Positions 19,206 to 28,244 of a DNA stretch of 64,000 bases are shown piece by piece (the stretch's first letter is position 1; the number at the start of each line of letters is the position of its first letter). The translations under genes were made by a program, and so were the position numbers. The notes beneath the pieces are model-generated. The model was not told where the DNA came from. It searched no databases and was given only the letters and a program-made list of their open reading frames with translations. This DNA comes from Rhodococcus sp. BP22 (GTDB lineage: Bacteria > Actinomycetota > Actinomycetes > Mycobacteriales > Mycobacteriaceae): NCBI RefSeq assembly GCF_014281965.1, contig NZ_JACFTB010000006.1:304113-368112 (forward strand). Direction: 5' to 3'.

Positions 19206-19808
19206 GATGGCACCGCTCTGCAGGGCACGTTCGGCGAGCCTGACCCGCTTCTGATTCTGCGGTAAGTCCTCGACCCCGAACTTGGCGAACAAGACCCGCA
19301 GATGAGTCTTGACGGCATCGATGCTCAAGAAGACCTCCGCTGCTATCTGCTGATTCGACGACGGGTTCGCAAACGTAGCGTTGTGTTTGTAGGGCCTGCA
19401 CAACGCGACGAGTACGGCGCGTTGAGTGTCGGTCAGTGTCCTGGCCTTCGGCAGTTCCGCGGCGATGCGAGTGGCCTCGTCGCGGAGCCCGGAGTAGTCG
19501 TGGAAGGTCAGAGTCGATCCACCGACGCGGATCGTGTCCCCCTGCCGCAAACTCCGCCTACCGGTGAGCCGGTCCCCGTTCAGGTAGGTACCGTTTCTGG
19601 ACAATCCGTCGTCGACGAGAGTCCAGTGCGTTCCCATCCACTCGATGGCCGCGTGAAGCCGTGAGACCTCGTGATCGGTTTCGAACGCAATGTCGGCCTG
19701 CGGGGAGCGTCCGACAGTGAGTCGGACGCGCTCGGGCGAGAGGATCACCTCGTGTCGCACGCCGTCGGACCCTTCGTACTGCAGGCGCGAATTCTCTTCG
19801 GTGCTCAC
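19188..19808 (-). CDS. FHA domain protein with C-terminal LuxR-type HTH
   Basis: A 206-residue protein. Residues about 20-100 form a forkhead-associated phosphothreonine-binding domain (VGRSPQADI, VSRLHA, GLSRNGTYLNG). Residues about 125-190 form a winged or LuxR-like helix-turn-helix (NQQIAAEVFLSIDAVKTHL). GTG 19808 is preferred because GGGAGG lies 4 nt upstream; a GTG at 19811 is too close to it. The combination suggests a transcription factor responding to Ser/Thr kinase signalling. Its 3' end overlaps the hydrolase gene tail to tail. Confidence 0.82.
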   Translation of the reverse strand: MSTEENSRLQYEGSDGVRHEVILSPERVRLTVGRSPQADIAFETDHEVSRLHAAIEWMGTHWTLVDDGLSRNGTYLNGDRLTGRRSLRQGDTIRVGGSTLTFHDYSGLRDEATRIAAELPKARTLTDTQRAVLVALCRPYKHNATFANPSSNQQIAAEVFLSIDAVKTHLRVLFAKFGVEDLPQNQKRVRLAERALQSGAISQRDL

Positions 19809-19845
19809 CACACCTCCCGGTTCACGTGAAAAGCATACGCACGCC

Positions 19846-19882
19846 GAACGGCCCGCCCCCAGTATTCGGGAGCGGGCCGTTC
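19846..19882 (-). terminator. Hairpin terminator after the secreted-protein gene
   Basis: GAACGGCCCGC at 19846-19856 pairs perfectly with GCGGGCCGTTC at 19872-19882, directly after the stop codon of the minus-strand gene ending at 19894. The same DNA is just upstream of the FHA gene start. Confidence 0.75.
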
Positions 19883-19893
19883 AGGAAAGAAGT

Positions 19894-20562
19894 CTATTTC
19901 TTGGCGGGCGGAGCGTTGAGGAGGGTGATGAACGGGCCTGCGTTCGCCGCGAGCGCGCCGAGGCCACCGATAGCGGTTCCAGCGAGAGACGCGGTCGATC
20001 CGAGAAGCAGCGCGCCGCCGACACAGCCGGCCAAAGGTGCGAACCCGAACAGCAGGAGTGCCGGGGCAGAGACTGTTCCGGCAGCAAGCGCACCGAGGAG
20101 GCAGCCGCCGACGATACCTGTTGCAGCACCGAGGAATCCGCCGACCGAGGCGGTCAAACTCAGGTTGTCCTTGACCCCGGAGACGGCAGCAGGCAGATCC
20201 ACCTGCTGCAGACCGGGAAGCTGCGTGGAGACCGGCGTCGCGGAAACCGGTGAGACGTCGGCCGTCAGAACGGCATGGTTGCCGTCGATTTCGGCGGCGA
20301 CGGGATGGGAGAAGCCGTCGAATGCAAGGGCTAGCGGCACCGAATCGACCAGCGCGCCACTGGCGTCACGAACAACGAGGTGGTTGTTCTCGTTACTGAG
20401 GCTTCCTGCCGAGGTATCGACGATTACCTGATCGCCGCTCTGGCTGACGTTCCAACCCACGGGAGCCGGGGCGGGCGCCGGATCTGCGTAGGACGTTCCC
20501 ATGGCGGTCGTCATCGCTGCAATGACCAACGCAGATGTTGCCGCGAATCGTGTGAGCTTCAT
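19894..20562 (-). CDS. Secreted hypothetical protein with Gly/Ala-rich hydrophobic C-terminus
   Basis: A 222-residue protein with a clear Sec signal peptide (about residues 1-26, ending GTSYADP). Next is a beta-rich region with QVIVDTSAGSLS, then a long Gly/Ala/Leu-rich hydrophobic segment from about residue 135 to 210 that includes two cysteines (GGCLLG, AGCVGG). Similar proteins are seen in Rhodococcus and Nocardia without a known role. The two cysteines may form a disulfide. Surface or cell-wall location is inferred. Confidence 0.75.
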   Translation of the reverse strand: MKLTRFAATSALVIAAMTTAMGTSYADPAPAPAPVGWNVSQSGDQVIVDTSAGSLSNENNHLVVRDASGALVDSVPLALAFDGFSHPVAAEIDGNHAVLTADVSPVSATPVSTQLPGLQQVDLPAAVSGVKDNLSLTASVGGFLGAATGIVGGCLLGALAAGTVSAPALLLFGFAPLAGCVGGALLLGSTASLAGTAIGGLGALAANAGPFITLLNAPPAKK

Positions 20563-20762
20563 GTCCCTCGTCTTCCGATGCTCTGGCTTCGTGCCCAGGA
20601 ACTCTGGGCTCGGCGCAAAAGCTACGGGACGTATGGGGACCGGAACGCGGCCCGAGGATGTACTGATTTGTGCCAGAAAATGAACAACTCTTCACTTTTA
20701 CGCTAATAAGACAGAAAGGATCTGGTGGCGCAACCCCGACGTGAGGGACTGGATGGTGTCGT

Positions 20763-22100
20763 TTACTTCTTGCCGAACAAACCCGGCCCATTGGATCCGC
20801 CGTGGCCGATAGCGAAGTCGTATGCCGACTCCGCATGTTCATGCTCGTCGAGACCGTCGGCCTCGTGCTGCGCATCGGCACGGACACCCATGAACCTGCG
20901 TAGTCCGAGGGCGATGAAGGCGGTGACAGTGCCGGTGTAGGACATGACTGCGATCACTGCGACGAACTGCACCCACAGTTGGTGGAACCCGCCGCCGTAG
21001 AGCAATCCGTCCACGCCCGCGGGCATCTCGGAACTGGCGAGCAGACCGATCATCAGCGTTCCGACGATCCCGCCGACCAAGTGAACGCCGACGACGTCGA
21101 GAGAATCGTCGTAGCCGAACCTGTATTTGAGTCCGATCGCCATCGCACAGAGCGCACCGGCGACGATGCCGATGCCCGCCGCACCGATTGGGGACACCGC
21201 AGTACACGAGGGAGTGATGGCAACCAGCCCCGCGACAGCGCCGGAGGCGGCGCCGAACGATGTAGCCCGTCCGTCACGAATCTTTTCCACCACCAGCCAC
21301 GCTGCCATCGACATCGCACCTGCGCCGAGAGTATTGACGAGTGCTACCGCAGCCACACCGTCGGCGGCGAATGCCGACCCGGCATTGAATCCGAACCACC
21401 CGAACCACAACAGGCCCGCACCGAGCATGACGGCGGGGAGATTGTGTGGCCGCATGGCCTCTCGCGGCCATCCGCGACGATTTCCCACCACGAGGGCGAG
21501 AACCAGCCCTGCCATGCCCGCGTTGATTTCGACGGCGGTGCCTCCGGCAAAGTCGATTGCACCCAGCCTGTTCGATATCCACCCACCCGTCCGGGAGACG
21601 AGGCCGTCGATGGAGAACACCCAGTGCGCGACCGGGAAGTACACGAAGGTAGCCCAGAGGGCGGCGAACAGGACCCACGGAATGAAGCGCATACGGTCCG
21701 CGACAGCCCCGGAGATCAGCGCCACGGTAACCATCGCGAACCCGGCTTGAAACGCCGCGAATACGAGCGCAGGAATCGTGCCGACCAACGGGATCGATAT
21801 CGAACCTGCTGCCGAGGTGTAGACCCCACCGAGCAAGCCGTCGAAACCGGCGAAGGTCAGCGGATTACCGATCCAGCCATCGATCACATTCTCGCCGAAC
21901 ACCATCGAGTATCCAAAGGCCAACCAGAGCACCCAGACGACAGCGATGGCGGACAGGCTCATCATCATCATGTTCAGAACGCTCTTCGCGCGAACCATCC
22001 CGCCGTAGAAGAACGCAAGACCGGGCGTCATCAATAGAACGAGAGCAGTGCACGCCAGCATCCATGCGGTATCGCCCGTGTCGGGCGCCCCGATGATCAC
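20763..22100 (-). CDS. amt: Ammonium transporter (Amt/MEP family)
   Basis: A 445-residue Amt protein with eleven membrane segments. The N-terminal DTAWMLACTALVLLMTPGLA and the central FAGGTAVEINAGMAGL signature are present, with the pore histidines in the expected helices. A C-terminal tail of about 40 residues ends HGGSNGPGLFGKK. It conducts NH4+/NH3 across the cytoplasmic membrane. The start codon overlaps the stop of the EchA6-like gene by 4 bp, an odd partner for amt, and no glnK or glnD is adjacent. No GlnR-type box was recognised upstream of echA6. Confidence 0.95.
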   Translation of the reverse strand: MIIGAPDTGDTAWMLACTALVLLMTPGLAFFYGGMVRAKSVLNMMMMSLSAIAVVWVLWLAFGYSMVFGENVIDGWIGNPLTFAGFDGLLGGVYTSAAGSISIPLVGTIPALVFAAFQAGFAMVTVALISGAVADRMRFIPWVLFAALWATFVYFPVAHWVFSIDGLVSRTGGWISNRLGAIDFAGGTAVEINAGMAGLVLALVVGNRRGWPREAMRPHNLPAVMLGAGLLWFGWFGFNAGSAFAADGVAAVALVNTLGAGAMSMAAWLVVEKIRDGRATSFGAASGAVAGLVAITPSCTAVSPIGAAGIGIVAGALCAMAIGLKYRFGYDDSLDVVGVHLVGGIVGTLMIGLLASSEMPAGVDGLLYGGGFHQLWVQFVAVIAVMSYTGTVTAFIALGLRRFMGVRADAQHEADGLDEHEHAESAYDFAIGHGGSNGPGLFGKK

Positions 22101-22828
22101 CTACCGAGGAACTTCGGCGGGCGCTTCTCGTTTCGTGCACGCCGGGCTTCTTGCATGTCCTCGCTCTTCCAGGCAGCGCCGAACGCTTCCCACTGCTCGG
22201 GCTTCGGCTCGTCGTGCGCACCGTCGTCGTTGAAGACGAGCTTGAGGTGCCGCAATGCCAGCGGCGCGAGCTCGGTGATCGACTGCGCCCACTGCTGCGC
22301 GACGTCCGCTCCGCCGCGCTTGTTCGCGAGTCCGCTGTGATATGCCTGTTCTGCGTGCAGACGTTCGCCACCGAGAAGAATCGTGCGCGCGACCGAGCCG
22401 CCTGCGAGCGAGGAGAGCCGCTTGATGGTCCAGTTGTTCACCGCGATACCCAGACGGGTCGAGGGGATCTCGAAGTAGCCCCCGTCTGCGACGACCCGAA
22501 GATCGCTTGCGATGGCGAGCTGGGTGCCGGCACCGACAGCTGGACCGTTGACTGCGGCGATGACCGGGATCGGGACACTCTGGACTGTCTGCAGAAGCGT
22601 GTTCAGGGTTTCGGGGAAGTCGCTCGCGAACGCGTCACCACTGAGATCTGCGCCTGCACAGAAGCTCGAGCCCTGACCCGTGATGACGATTACCCTGGCG
22701 TCGCCGGCGACGGCGTCCTCGATTCCCTCGCGCAGGGCCACACACAGTGCAGAATTTAGCGCGTTACGGCGTTCCGGTCGCTGAAGTTCGAGTGTGACGA
22801 CGTCGCCGTCACGAGTCTGTCCGATCAT
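22097..22828 (-). CDS. echA6: EchA6-like crotonase-fold acyl-CoA-binding protein
   Basis: A 243-residue crotonase-fold protein, the same length as M. tuberculosis EchA6 and with the same QRPERRNALNS and CAGADLSGDAFA stretches. Both catalytic glutamates of enoyl-CoA hydratases are missing: the first position reads GAGTQLA (Gln for Glu) and the second FEIPSTRLG (Ser for Glu). EchA6 in mycobacteria is likewise inactive as a hydratase; it binds acyl-CoA and delivers it to the mycolate FAS-II system. The same role is inferred. The gene overlaps amt by 4 bp downstream and diverges from the flavoprotein gene at 22890. Confidence 0.88.
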   Translation of the reverse strand: MIGQTRDGDVVTLELQRPERRNALNSALCVALREGIEDAVAGDARVIVITGQGSSFCAGADLSGDAFASDFPETLNTLLQTVQSVPIPVIAAVNGPAVGAGTQLAIASDLRVVADGGYFEIPSTRLGIAVNNWTIKRLSSLAGGSVARTILLGGERLHAEQAYHSGLANKRGGADVAQQWAQSITELAPLALRHLKLVFNDDGAHDEPKPEQWEAFGAAWKSEDMQEARRARNEKRPPKFLGR

Positions 22829-22889
22829 GACCTAGACGTTACCCAGCGGTAGCGACAGTGGTGCTGCGCGGGCTGATCTACTGGTCGAT

Positions 22890-23963
22890 GTGATCGAAAC
22901 GGATATTGCGGTGATCGGCGCGGGACAGGCCGGGCTGTCTGCCGGATACCACCTACATCGGGCAGGGCTGCAGGCCGAAGAAGACTTCGTGATGCTCGAC
23001 CGGTCTCCGGCACCGGGTGGAGCATGGCAGTACCGCTGGCCGTCACTGACGCTGAGCACCGTCAACAGGGTCCACGATCTGCCAGGAATGGAGTTCGCGG
23101 ACACGTTGACCGGTGAGGCCCCCGAGTCCGTCGTCGCTGCCGAGGCAGTACCCCGCTACTACCGCGCCTACGAGGACAAGTTCGACCTCCGGGTGCGACG
23201 GCCGGTCACGGTGAACGTCGTCTGCGACCGCGAACCACGCTTCCGCATCGAAGCCGGTGAGACAGTTCTGTCGGCACGAGGATTGATCAATGCCACCGGT
23301 ACGTGGGAGAAACCGTTCATCCCGCACTATCGGGGTGCCGAGTTGTTCGCCGGCCGGCAACTGCATACGAAGGACTATCGAACGGCAGACGAATTCGCCG
23401 GCGAACACGTGATCGTCGTCGGTGGTGGCATCTCGGCCGTCCAGCTGCTCGACGAGATTTCTCAGGTCACCCGCACGACGTGGGTCACGCGCCGCGAACC
23501 GGAATTTCGCGAGGCGAACTTCGGACCCGAGGCTGGACGGGCCGCTGTCGCGATGGTCGAGGATCGAGTTCGACGAGGACTGCCGCCCGGCTCGGTCGTG
23601 TCCGTCACCGGATTGCTGCTCACCGATCGTCTGAAAGCAGCGCGGGATCGGGGCGCCTTGACCCGCCTACCGATGTTCTCCCACATCACCTCGCACGGGG
23701 TTCGGTGGGAGGACGGCACGAGCGTGAATGCCGATGTGATCCTGTGGGCGACCGGATTTCGCAGCGCACTCGACCACTTGGCGCCGCTACGACTACGTGG
23801 GCCCGGCGGCGGAATCGTCATGGACGGCCGTCTTGCGACCCGCGTCGCGACGAACCACCGCGTGCACCTGCTCGGGTACGGGCCGTCGGCGAGCACCATC
23901 GGCGCCAATCGGGCCGGGCGGGCCGCGGTAACCGAATTACTAGACACACTGAACAGCAGTTAG
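22890..23963 (+). CDS. FAD/NAD(P)-binding flavin monooxygenase-like oxidoreductase
   Basis: A 357-residue flavoprotein starting with GTG. The FAD motif GAGQAGLSAGYHL is at residues 10-22 and a second dinucleotide motif VVGGGISAVQLLDE at about 177. A C-terminal ATGFR-like motif (WATGFRSAL) is typical of flavin-containing monooxygenases and Baeyer-Villiger-like proteins. The substrate is unknown. It stands alone, divergent from echA6 and 156 bp before the SDR operon, with no clear terminator in between. Confidence 0.85.
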   Translation: MIETDIAVIGAGQAGLSAGYHLHRAGLQAEEDFVMLDRSPAPGGAWQYRWPSLTLSTVNRVHDLPGMEFADTLTGEAPESVVAAEAVPRYYRAYEDKFDLRVRRPVTVNVVCDREPRFRIEAGETVLSARGLINATGTWEKPFIPHYRGAELFAGRQLHTKDYRTADEFAGEHVIVVGGGISAVQLLDEISQVTRTTWVTRREPEFREANFGPEAGRAAVAMVEDRVRRGLPPGSVVSVTGLLLTDRLKAARDRGALTRLPMFSHITSHGVRWEDGTSVNADVILWATGFRSALDHLAPLRLRGPGGGIVMDGRLATRVATNHRVHLLGYGPSASTIGANRAGRAAVTELLDTLNSS

Positions 23964-24119
23964 AAATTTCGAGCAATCCGCCCACTCCTGCACTCAGTGT
24001 CATATACCTTCGAGCGGGTGTCCTACACGGACATCGCGCCGCACAACGCCCTCGTCCACTTCGGCGAAGCGTTCTGCGCTCGAACTGATTTCATCGACGG
24101 ACAACAAGGAAGCTCGATC

Positions 24120-24941
24120 ATGGGAAAGCTCGACGGGAAAGTAGCCTTCATCACCGGTGCGGCACGCGGCCAAGGCCGTAGCCACGCCATCAAGCTCGCA
24201 CAAGAAGGTGCCGACATCATCGCCGTCGACATCTGCGCACAGATCGATACGGTCCCCTACCCCCTGGCAACACCGGAAGATCTCGCGCAGACAGTCAAGG
24301 AAGTCGAGGCACTCGACCGGCGGATCATCGCCAAGGAAGCCGACGTCCGCGATTACGACGCGCTGAAGTCCATCGTCGACGCCGCGGTCGCCGAATTGGG
24401 TCCGATCGACATCATTCTCGCCAATGCCGGTGTCGCACCCATGGGTGCCGTCGACCCCGATCACGTCAAGACCTTCCGCGACGTCATCGAGGTCAACCTG
24501 TTCGGCGCGTGGAACACCGTCCACGTGGGTGTACCTTCCATGATCGAGAAGGGCCAGGGCGGATCCATCGTCCTGACCAGTTCCACACAAGGTCTCTCCG
24601 GTGCAGGCGGAAACGGCTCGGGTGCGGCCGACGGCTACGCGGCCAGCAAGCACGCCCTCGTCGGGCTGATGCGTACGTTCACCAATTGGCTTGCGAAGTA
24701 CTCCATTCGAGTCAACAGCGTGCATCCGACAGGTGTGAACACCCCGATGGTGATCAACGAAGCCATGCAGAATTATCTTGTCGCCAACCCGGAAGCCATC
24801 GCGCTGGCGGGCAATCTCCTGCCCGTCCCGATCGTCGACTCCATCGATATCAGCAACGCCATCGCCTGGCTCGTCTCGGACGAGGCCCGCTATGTCACAG
24901 GCGTCACGCTGCCCATCGATGCCGGATTCCTGGCGAAGTAG
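24120..24941 (+). CDS. Mycofactocin-coupled SDR family oxidoreductase
   Basis: Start at ATG 24120, preceded by AAGGAAG at 24106-24112; the longer frame from 23997 is rejected. The 273-residue SDR has TGAARGQGRSHA, the DICAQIDTVPYPLATPEDL insertion characteristic of mycofactocin-dependent SDRs, ANAGV and the YAASK active site. Members of this subfamily hold NAD tightly and pass electrons to the redox peptide mycofactocin, oxidising alcohols or terpenoids. Nine bases separate it from the MoxR gene, so it is likely in one operon with MoxR and VWA. Confidence 0.88.
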   Translation: MGKLDGKVAFITGAARGQGRSHAIKLAQEGADIIAVDICAQIDTVPYPLATPEDLAQTVKEVEALDRRIIAKEADVRDYDALKSIVDAAVAELGPIDIILANAGVAPMGAVDPDHVKTFRDVIEVNLFGAWNTVHVGVPSMIEKGQGGSIVLTSSTQGLSGAGGNGSGAADGYAASKHALVGLMRTFTNWLAKYSIRVNSVHPTGVNTPMVINEAMQNYLVANPEAIALAGNLLPVPIVDSIDISNAIAWLVSDEARYVTGVTLPIDAGFLAK

Positions 24942-24950
24942 CGAGAACTC

Positions 24951-25910
24951 GTGACCCAGCTCGATGGCAAAAAGCAGCTCGCTCCGTTGTCGATCGTCGA
25001 GGTTCGTCGCCGGATCGCGGCGCGCCTCGTCGGGCGAGAGCACGAACTCGATCTGCTGTTGGCTGCGGTTGCAGCCGGGCGGGACCTCCTCATCGAGGGT
25101 CCGCCCGGCACCAGCAAGAGCACTCTGCTCGGCGCCATCACCGCCGAGTGGAACATCCCGCTACTGTTCGTCGAGGGCAACGCGGACCTGACCCCCGCCC
25201 GAATCGTGGGCCACCACAACCCTGCCCGAGTTCTTCGCGAGGATTACAGCGAGGACAACTTCGTGCCTGGGCCGCTTGTCGAGGCCATGCGCACCGGTGG
25301 ATTTCTGTACATCGAGGAGTTCAACCGCGCACCGGAAGACACCTTGAACACGTTGCTCACCGCAATGGCAGAGCGACGCATCGCCATCCCGCGTGTCGGC
25401 ACCGTCCATGCTCTCCCGACATTCCGTTTGATCGCATCGATGAATCCCTACGACAACGTCGGCACCACACGATTGTCGACGAGCGTGCACGATCGCTTGT
25501 GCAGACTCGCCATCGGTTACCAGGACGCCGAGGCGGAACGTGGAATCGTAGGGCTACGAACCGAATCCGACTCCCCGCGCTTGATTGCAGATTCGGTGGC
25601 GATCACCCGAGCCACGCGCGAACACGAGGACATCACGCAGGGCAGCAGTGTGCGCGGCGCGATCGATCTGACCCTGATCGCGCAGCAGTTGGCATTGCTT
25701 CGCTCCGTCGAACTCCCCGCGAGCACCGACGTCGAGCCCCCTCGTGATCTACCGGCGAGCTATCAGCAGGTGATGCTCGACGCGGTCCTCCTCGCACTGT
25801 CCGGACGCATCCACGTCGACGAGACTTCCGATTCGACACCAGAAATGATTCTGCGTTCCATCTGGGAGGACCACTTCGTGCTCCGCCCCGCCGCAGCGGC
25901 ACCTGGTTGA
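24951..25910 (+). CDS. MoxR-family AAA+ ATPase
   Basis: A 319-residue AAA+ protein with GTG start. Walker A is GPPGTSKST (about residues 50-58), Walker B FLYIEEFNRA (about 116-125) and sensor 1 IASMNPYDN. MoxR ATPases act with a VWA-domain partner as chaperones that insert cofactors or remodel complexes, and the VWA gene follows. The upstream gene is a mycofactocin-type SDR. The natural client is unknown. Confidence 0.9.
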   Translation: MTQLDGKKQLAPLSIVEVRRRIAARLVGREHELDLLLAAVAAGRDLLIEGPPGTSKSTLLGAITAEWNIPLLFVEGNADLTPARIVGHHNPARVLREDYSEDNFVPGPLVEAMRTGGFLYIEEFNRAPEDTLNTLLTAMAERRIAIPRVGTVHALPTFRLIASMNPYDNVGTTRLSTSVHDRLCRLAIGYQDAEAERGIVGLRTESDSPRLIADSVAITRATREHEDITQGSSVRGAIDLTLIAQQLALLRSVELPASTDVEPPRDLPASYQQVMLDAVLLALSGRIHVDETSDSTPEMILRSIWEDHFVLRPAAAAPG

Positions 25911-25970
25911 AGAGCCGTCACTGCCGACTCACCGGTCCGTAGGCCCGGAAGCCGAGGCGCCGGCGGGGCA

Positions 25971-26903
25971 TTGAAGCCTTTGCGGCGCAAGCCGAAACAA
26001 CTCACCGAGTCGCCGTCACTGTTCCGTCCCGGCGGCGGGGCGGGAACGGTGCTGATTGCCGACGGACGTCCCGGATCGGGAAAGGCTGCCGGGGAGAACA
26101 ACCCGTCGGTGCCAGGGCTCACGGAGGAGACTGCCGAGGTGATCGCACTCGCAGACGCCACCACGCAAGAATCGGCGTTCGACACCGCGACCCGAGCACG
26201 CGCTCGAAAGATCGCTGCTCGCTTGGCTGTTCGACGTCCCCGTCGCGACACCCATGCCAGACGCGGGGTAGGCGAACTGACCTCGCTCCGATACCGGGGC
26301 AGCAGCGATGAGATCGACCTCGACCGCACGCTCGATGTGCTCGCTGCCACTCCGATGCCGGAGGACGAGGACATCGTGGTACGAGAACGCCTGCACACCA
26401 AGCGGTCCGTCGTTCTCGTCGTCGACATTTCCGGATCGATGAAGGGCGAACGGGTGCGGACGGCCGCGGCGACCGTGGGCGCGCTCGCAGGTGAACTGAA
26501 TCGTGACAACCTTGCCGTGGTCGCATTCTGGTCCGACGCGGCCGTTCTCAAGCGTTTCGGCGACCCGATGACGCCCCTCGGAATCCTCGATACCGTCCTG
26601 CGGATTCCGGCCCGCGGTCTGACCAACGTCCAGTTCGCGCTCGACACCGCGGCCGGGCTGCTACGGACAGTGTCCTCACCGGACTCGCGAGTGCTTCTGC
26701 TCTCCGACTGCGTGCACAACGCCGGACCCGATCCACGCCCCACCGCGGCGAGGATTCCGCGCCTGGACATCCTGCTCGACACCTCGGGTGAGAACGATGT
26801 CGACCTCGGCCGCGATCTCGCTCGCCTCGGGCGCGGGCGCATCAGGGTCATCCGCACTTACCGCGACGTCGGCCCCGCGTTGAGCGCACTGTTCGAGCCT
26901 TGA
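25971..26903 (+). CDS. VWA domain protein, MoxR partner
   Basis: A 310-residue protein. The only start codon after the MoxR stop in this frame is TTG at 25971, with just a weak GGCGGGG upstream, so the exact start is uncertain. The N-terminal 80 residues are basic and disordered-looking. Residues about 140-310 form a VWA domain with an intact MIDAS start DISGSM and a later GLTNVQFALDTA. It probably binds its client through the metal site while MoxR supplies ATP. A large hairpin follows the stop. Confidence 0.85.
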   Translation: MKPLRRKPKQLTESPSLFRPGGGAGTVLIADGRPGSGKAAGENNPSVPGLTEETAEVIALADATTQESAFDTATRARARKIAARLAVRRPRRDTHARRGVGELTSLRYRGSSDEIDLDRTLDVLAATPMPEDEDIVVRERLHTKRSVVLVVDISGSMKGERVRTAAATVGALAGELNRDNLAVVAFWSDAAVLKRFGDPMTPLGILDTVLRIPARGLTNVQFALDTAAGLLRTVSSPDSRVLLLSDCVHNAGPDPRPTAARIPRLDILLDTSGENDVDLGRDLARLGRGRIRVIRTYRDVGPALSALFEP

Positions 26904-26909
26904 CCGTGT

Positions 26910-26957
26910 GGTGCCCGCCACCAAGTCCCCTCTGGGACAATGGAACTGGCGGACACC
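26910..26957. terminator. Nested hairpin between convergent VWA and thiolase genes
   Basis: GGTGCCCGCCA (26910-26920) pairs with TGGCGGACACC (26947-26957) with one mismatch. An inner GTCCC-GGGAC stem (26925-26938) sits in the loop. It lies between two convergent stop codons. Confidence 0.6.
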
Positions 26958-26971
26958 CCTCCGGCCGTGAA

Positions 26972-28183
26972 TCACTTCAGGCGCTGAACCACCATCGCCA
27001 TGCCCTGGCCACCGGCCGCGCACATGGTCTCGACGCCGATCTCCTTGTCGCCCCAGGAGAGAGCGTTGAGCAGCGTCGCCGTCATCCGGGCTCCGGTCAT
27101 ACCGAACGGGTGCCCGAGTGCAATAGCACCGCCGTGCACGTTCACCCGATCGACGTCGACTCCCAAGTCGCGGTAGCTGGGAATGACCTGTGCGGCAAAG
27201 GCTTCGTTGATCTCGAACAGGTCGACATCGCTGACGTTCAAGCCTGCCGAAGCGACGGCCCGACGGGTAGCTTCCACCGGGCTCAAGCCCATGATTTCGG
27301 GAGATATTCCGGAAACCGAGGTCGACAGGATGCGCGCGAGCGGCTCGATCCCGAGATCCTTGGCGCGCTGCTCGGACATGATGACCAGTGCCGCTGCGCC
27401 GTCGTTGACCGGGCAGCAGTTGCCTGCTGTGACTGTTCCATCCGGTCGGAAGACCGGCTTGAGCGTCGACAGCGAATCGACATCGACGCCGGCGCGGGGG
27501 CCGTCGTCGCGAGAGACCGTCTGTCCGTCCGGAGTCTGGACGGGGGTGATTTCGCGATCGAAGAATCCGGAAGCGATGGACTCCTGAGCGCGTGCCTGAC
27601 TGAGCGCGGCGTACTCGTCCTGCTCACGACGGCTGATGGAACGAAGGCCTGCAACGTTTTCTGCGGTCTCGCCCATTGCGAGGTAGACATCAGGGACAAG
27701 CCCTTCCTCGCGTGGATCCGTCCACGTGCTGCCTGCCTGCGCTGCAGCGCGCTCTGCGGGTGCAGCAAACTTGCTGTTCTTGGTGTCGGGCATTCCGTCG
27801 GACTTACCCAGTCCGAAACGCGAGACCATTTCCACGCCACCGGAAATGAAGGCGTCGCCCTCGCCGGCGCGAATGGCATGGAACGCCATCCGAGTGGTCT
27901 GAAGGCTGGAGGCGCAGTACCGCTGCACCGTGGTACCGGGCACGGTGTCGAGACCGAGAAGAACGGAAATCACGCGAGCGAGACCGTAGCCCTGCTCGCC
28001 TGCGGGCTGTGCACAACCGATCATGATGTCGGTCAGTTCCCGCGGATCGAACGCCGGGATTTTGTCCAGTGCAGCATGAATGATGGTGGCGGCGAGATCA
28101 TCGGCGCGAAGATCCCGCAGTGATCCCTTGCGTGCGCGCCCGATCGGTGAACGGGCGGCAGAGACGATGACAGCTTCGGGCAC
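26972..28183 (-). CDS. Acetyl-CoA acetyltransferase (FadA3-like thiolase)
   Basis: GTG 28183 is chosen because AGGAG lies 8 nt upstream. The 403-residue thiolase has nucleophile Cys90 (VQRYCASS), the [17 protein letters not shown] motif with the catalytic His, and the second Cys in ETMCAAGGQG. It resembles mycobacterial FadA3. It should cleave a 3-ketoacyl-CoA to acetyl-CoA and a shortened acyl-CoA. It lies 61 nt downstream of an SDR gene and behind the KstR2-type operator at 29240, which places it in a steroid C/D-ring or propionate-side regulon; the true substrate is not known. Confidence 0.88.
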   Translation of the reverse strand: MPEAVIVSAARSPIGRARKGSLRDLRADDLAATIIHAALDKIPAFDPRELTDIMIGCAQPAGEQGYGLARVISVLLGLDTVPGTTVQRYCASSLQTTRMAFHAIRAGEGDAFISGGVEMVSRFGLGKSDGMPDTKNSKFAAPAERAAAQAGSTWTDPREEGLVPDVYLAMGETAENVAGLRSISRREQDEYAALSQARAQESIASGFFDREITPVQTPDGQTVSRDDGPRAGVDVDSLSTLKPVFRPDGTVTAGNCCPVNDGAAALVIMSEQRAKDLGIEPLARILSTSVSGISPEIMGLSPVEATRRAVASAGLNVSDVDLFEINEAFAAQVIPSYRDLGVDVDRVNVHGGAIALGHPFGMTGARMTATLLNALSWGDKEIGVETMCAAGGQGMAMVVQRLK

Positions 28184-28244
28184 GTGGGGCTCCTGAAAGT
28201 GGATTGAGTCGAAATCGATGGATGAGCAAAGGCAGTGCGAGCGT

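Noticed and set aside
20979..22037. 352-residue plus-strand open frame
   Set aside because: Antisense to amt, low complexity in Arg/His/Asp, no motif.
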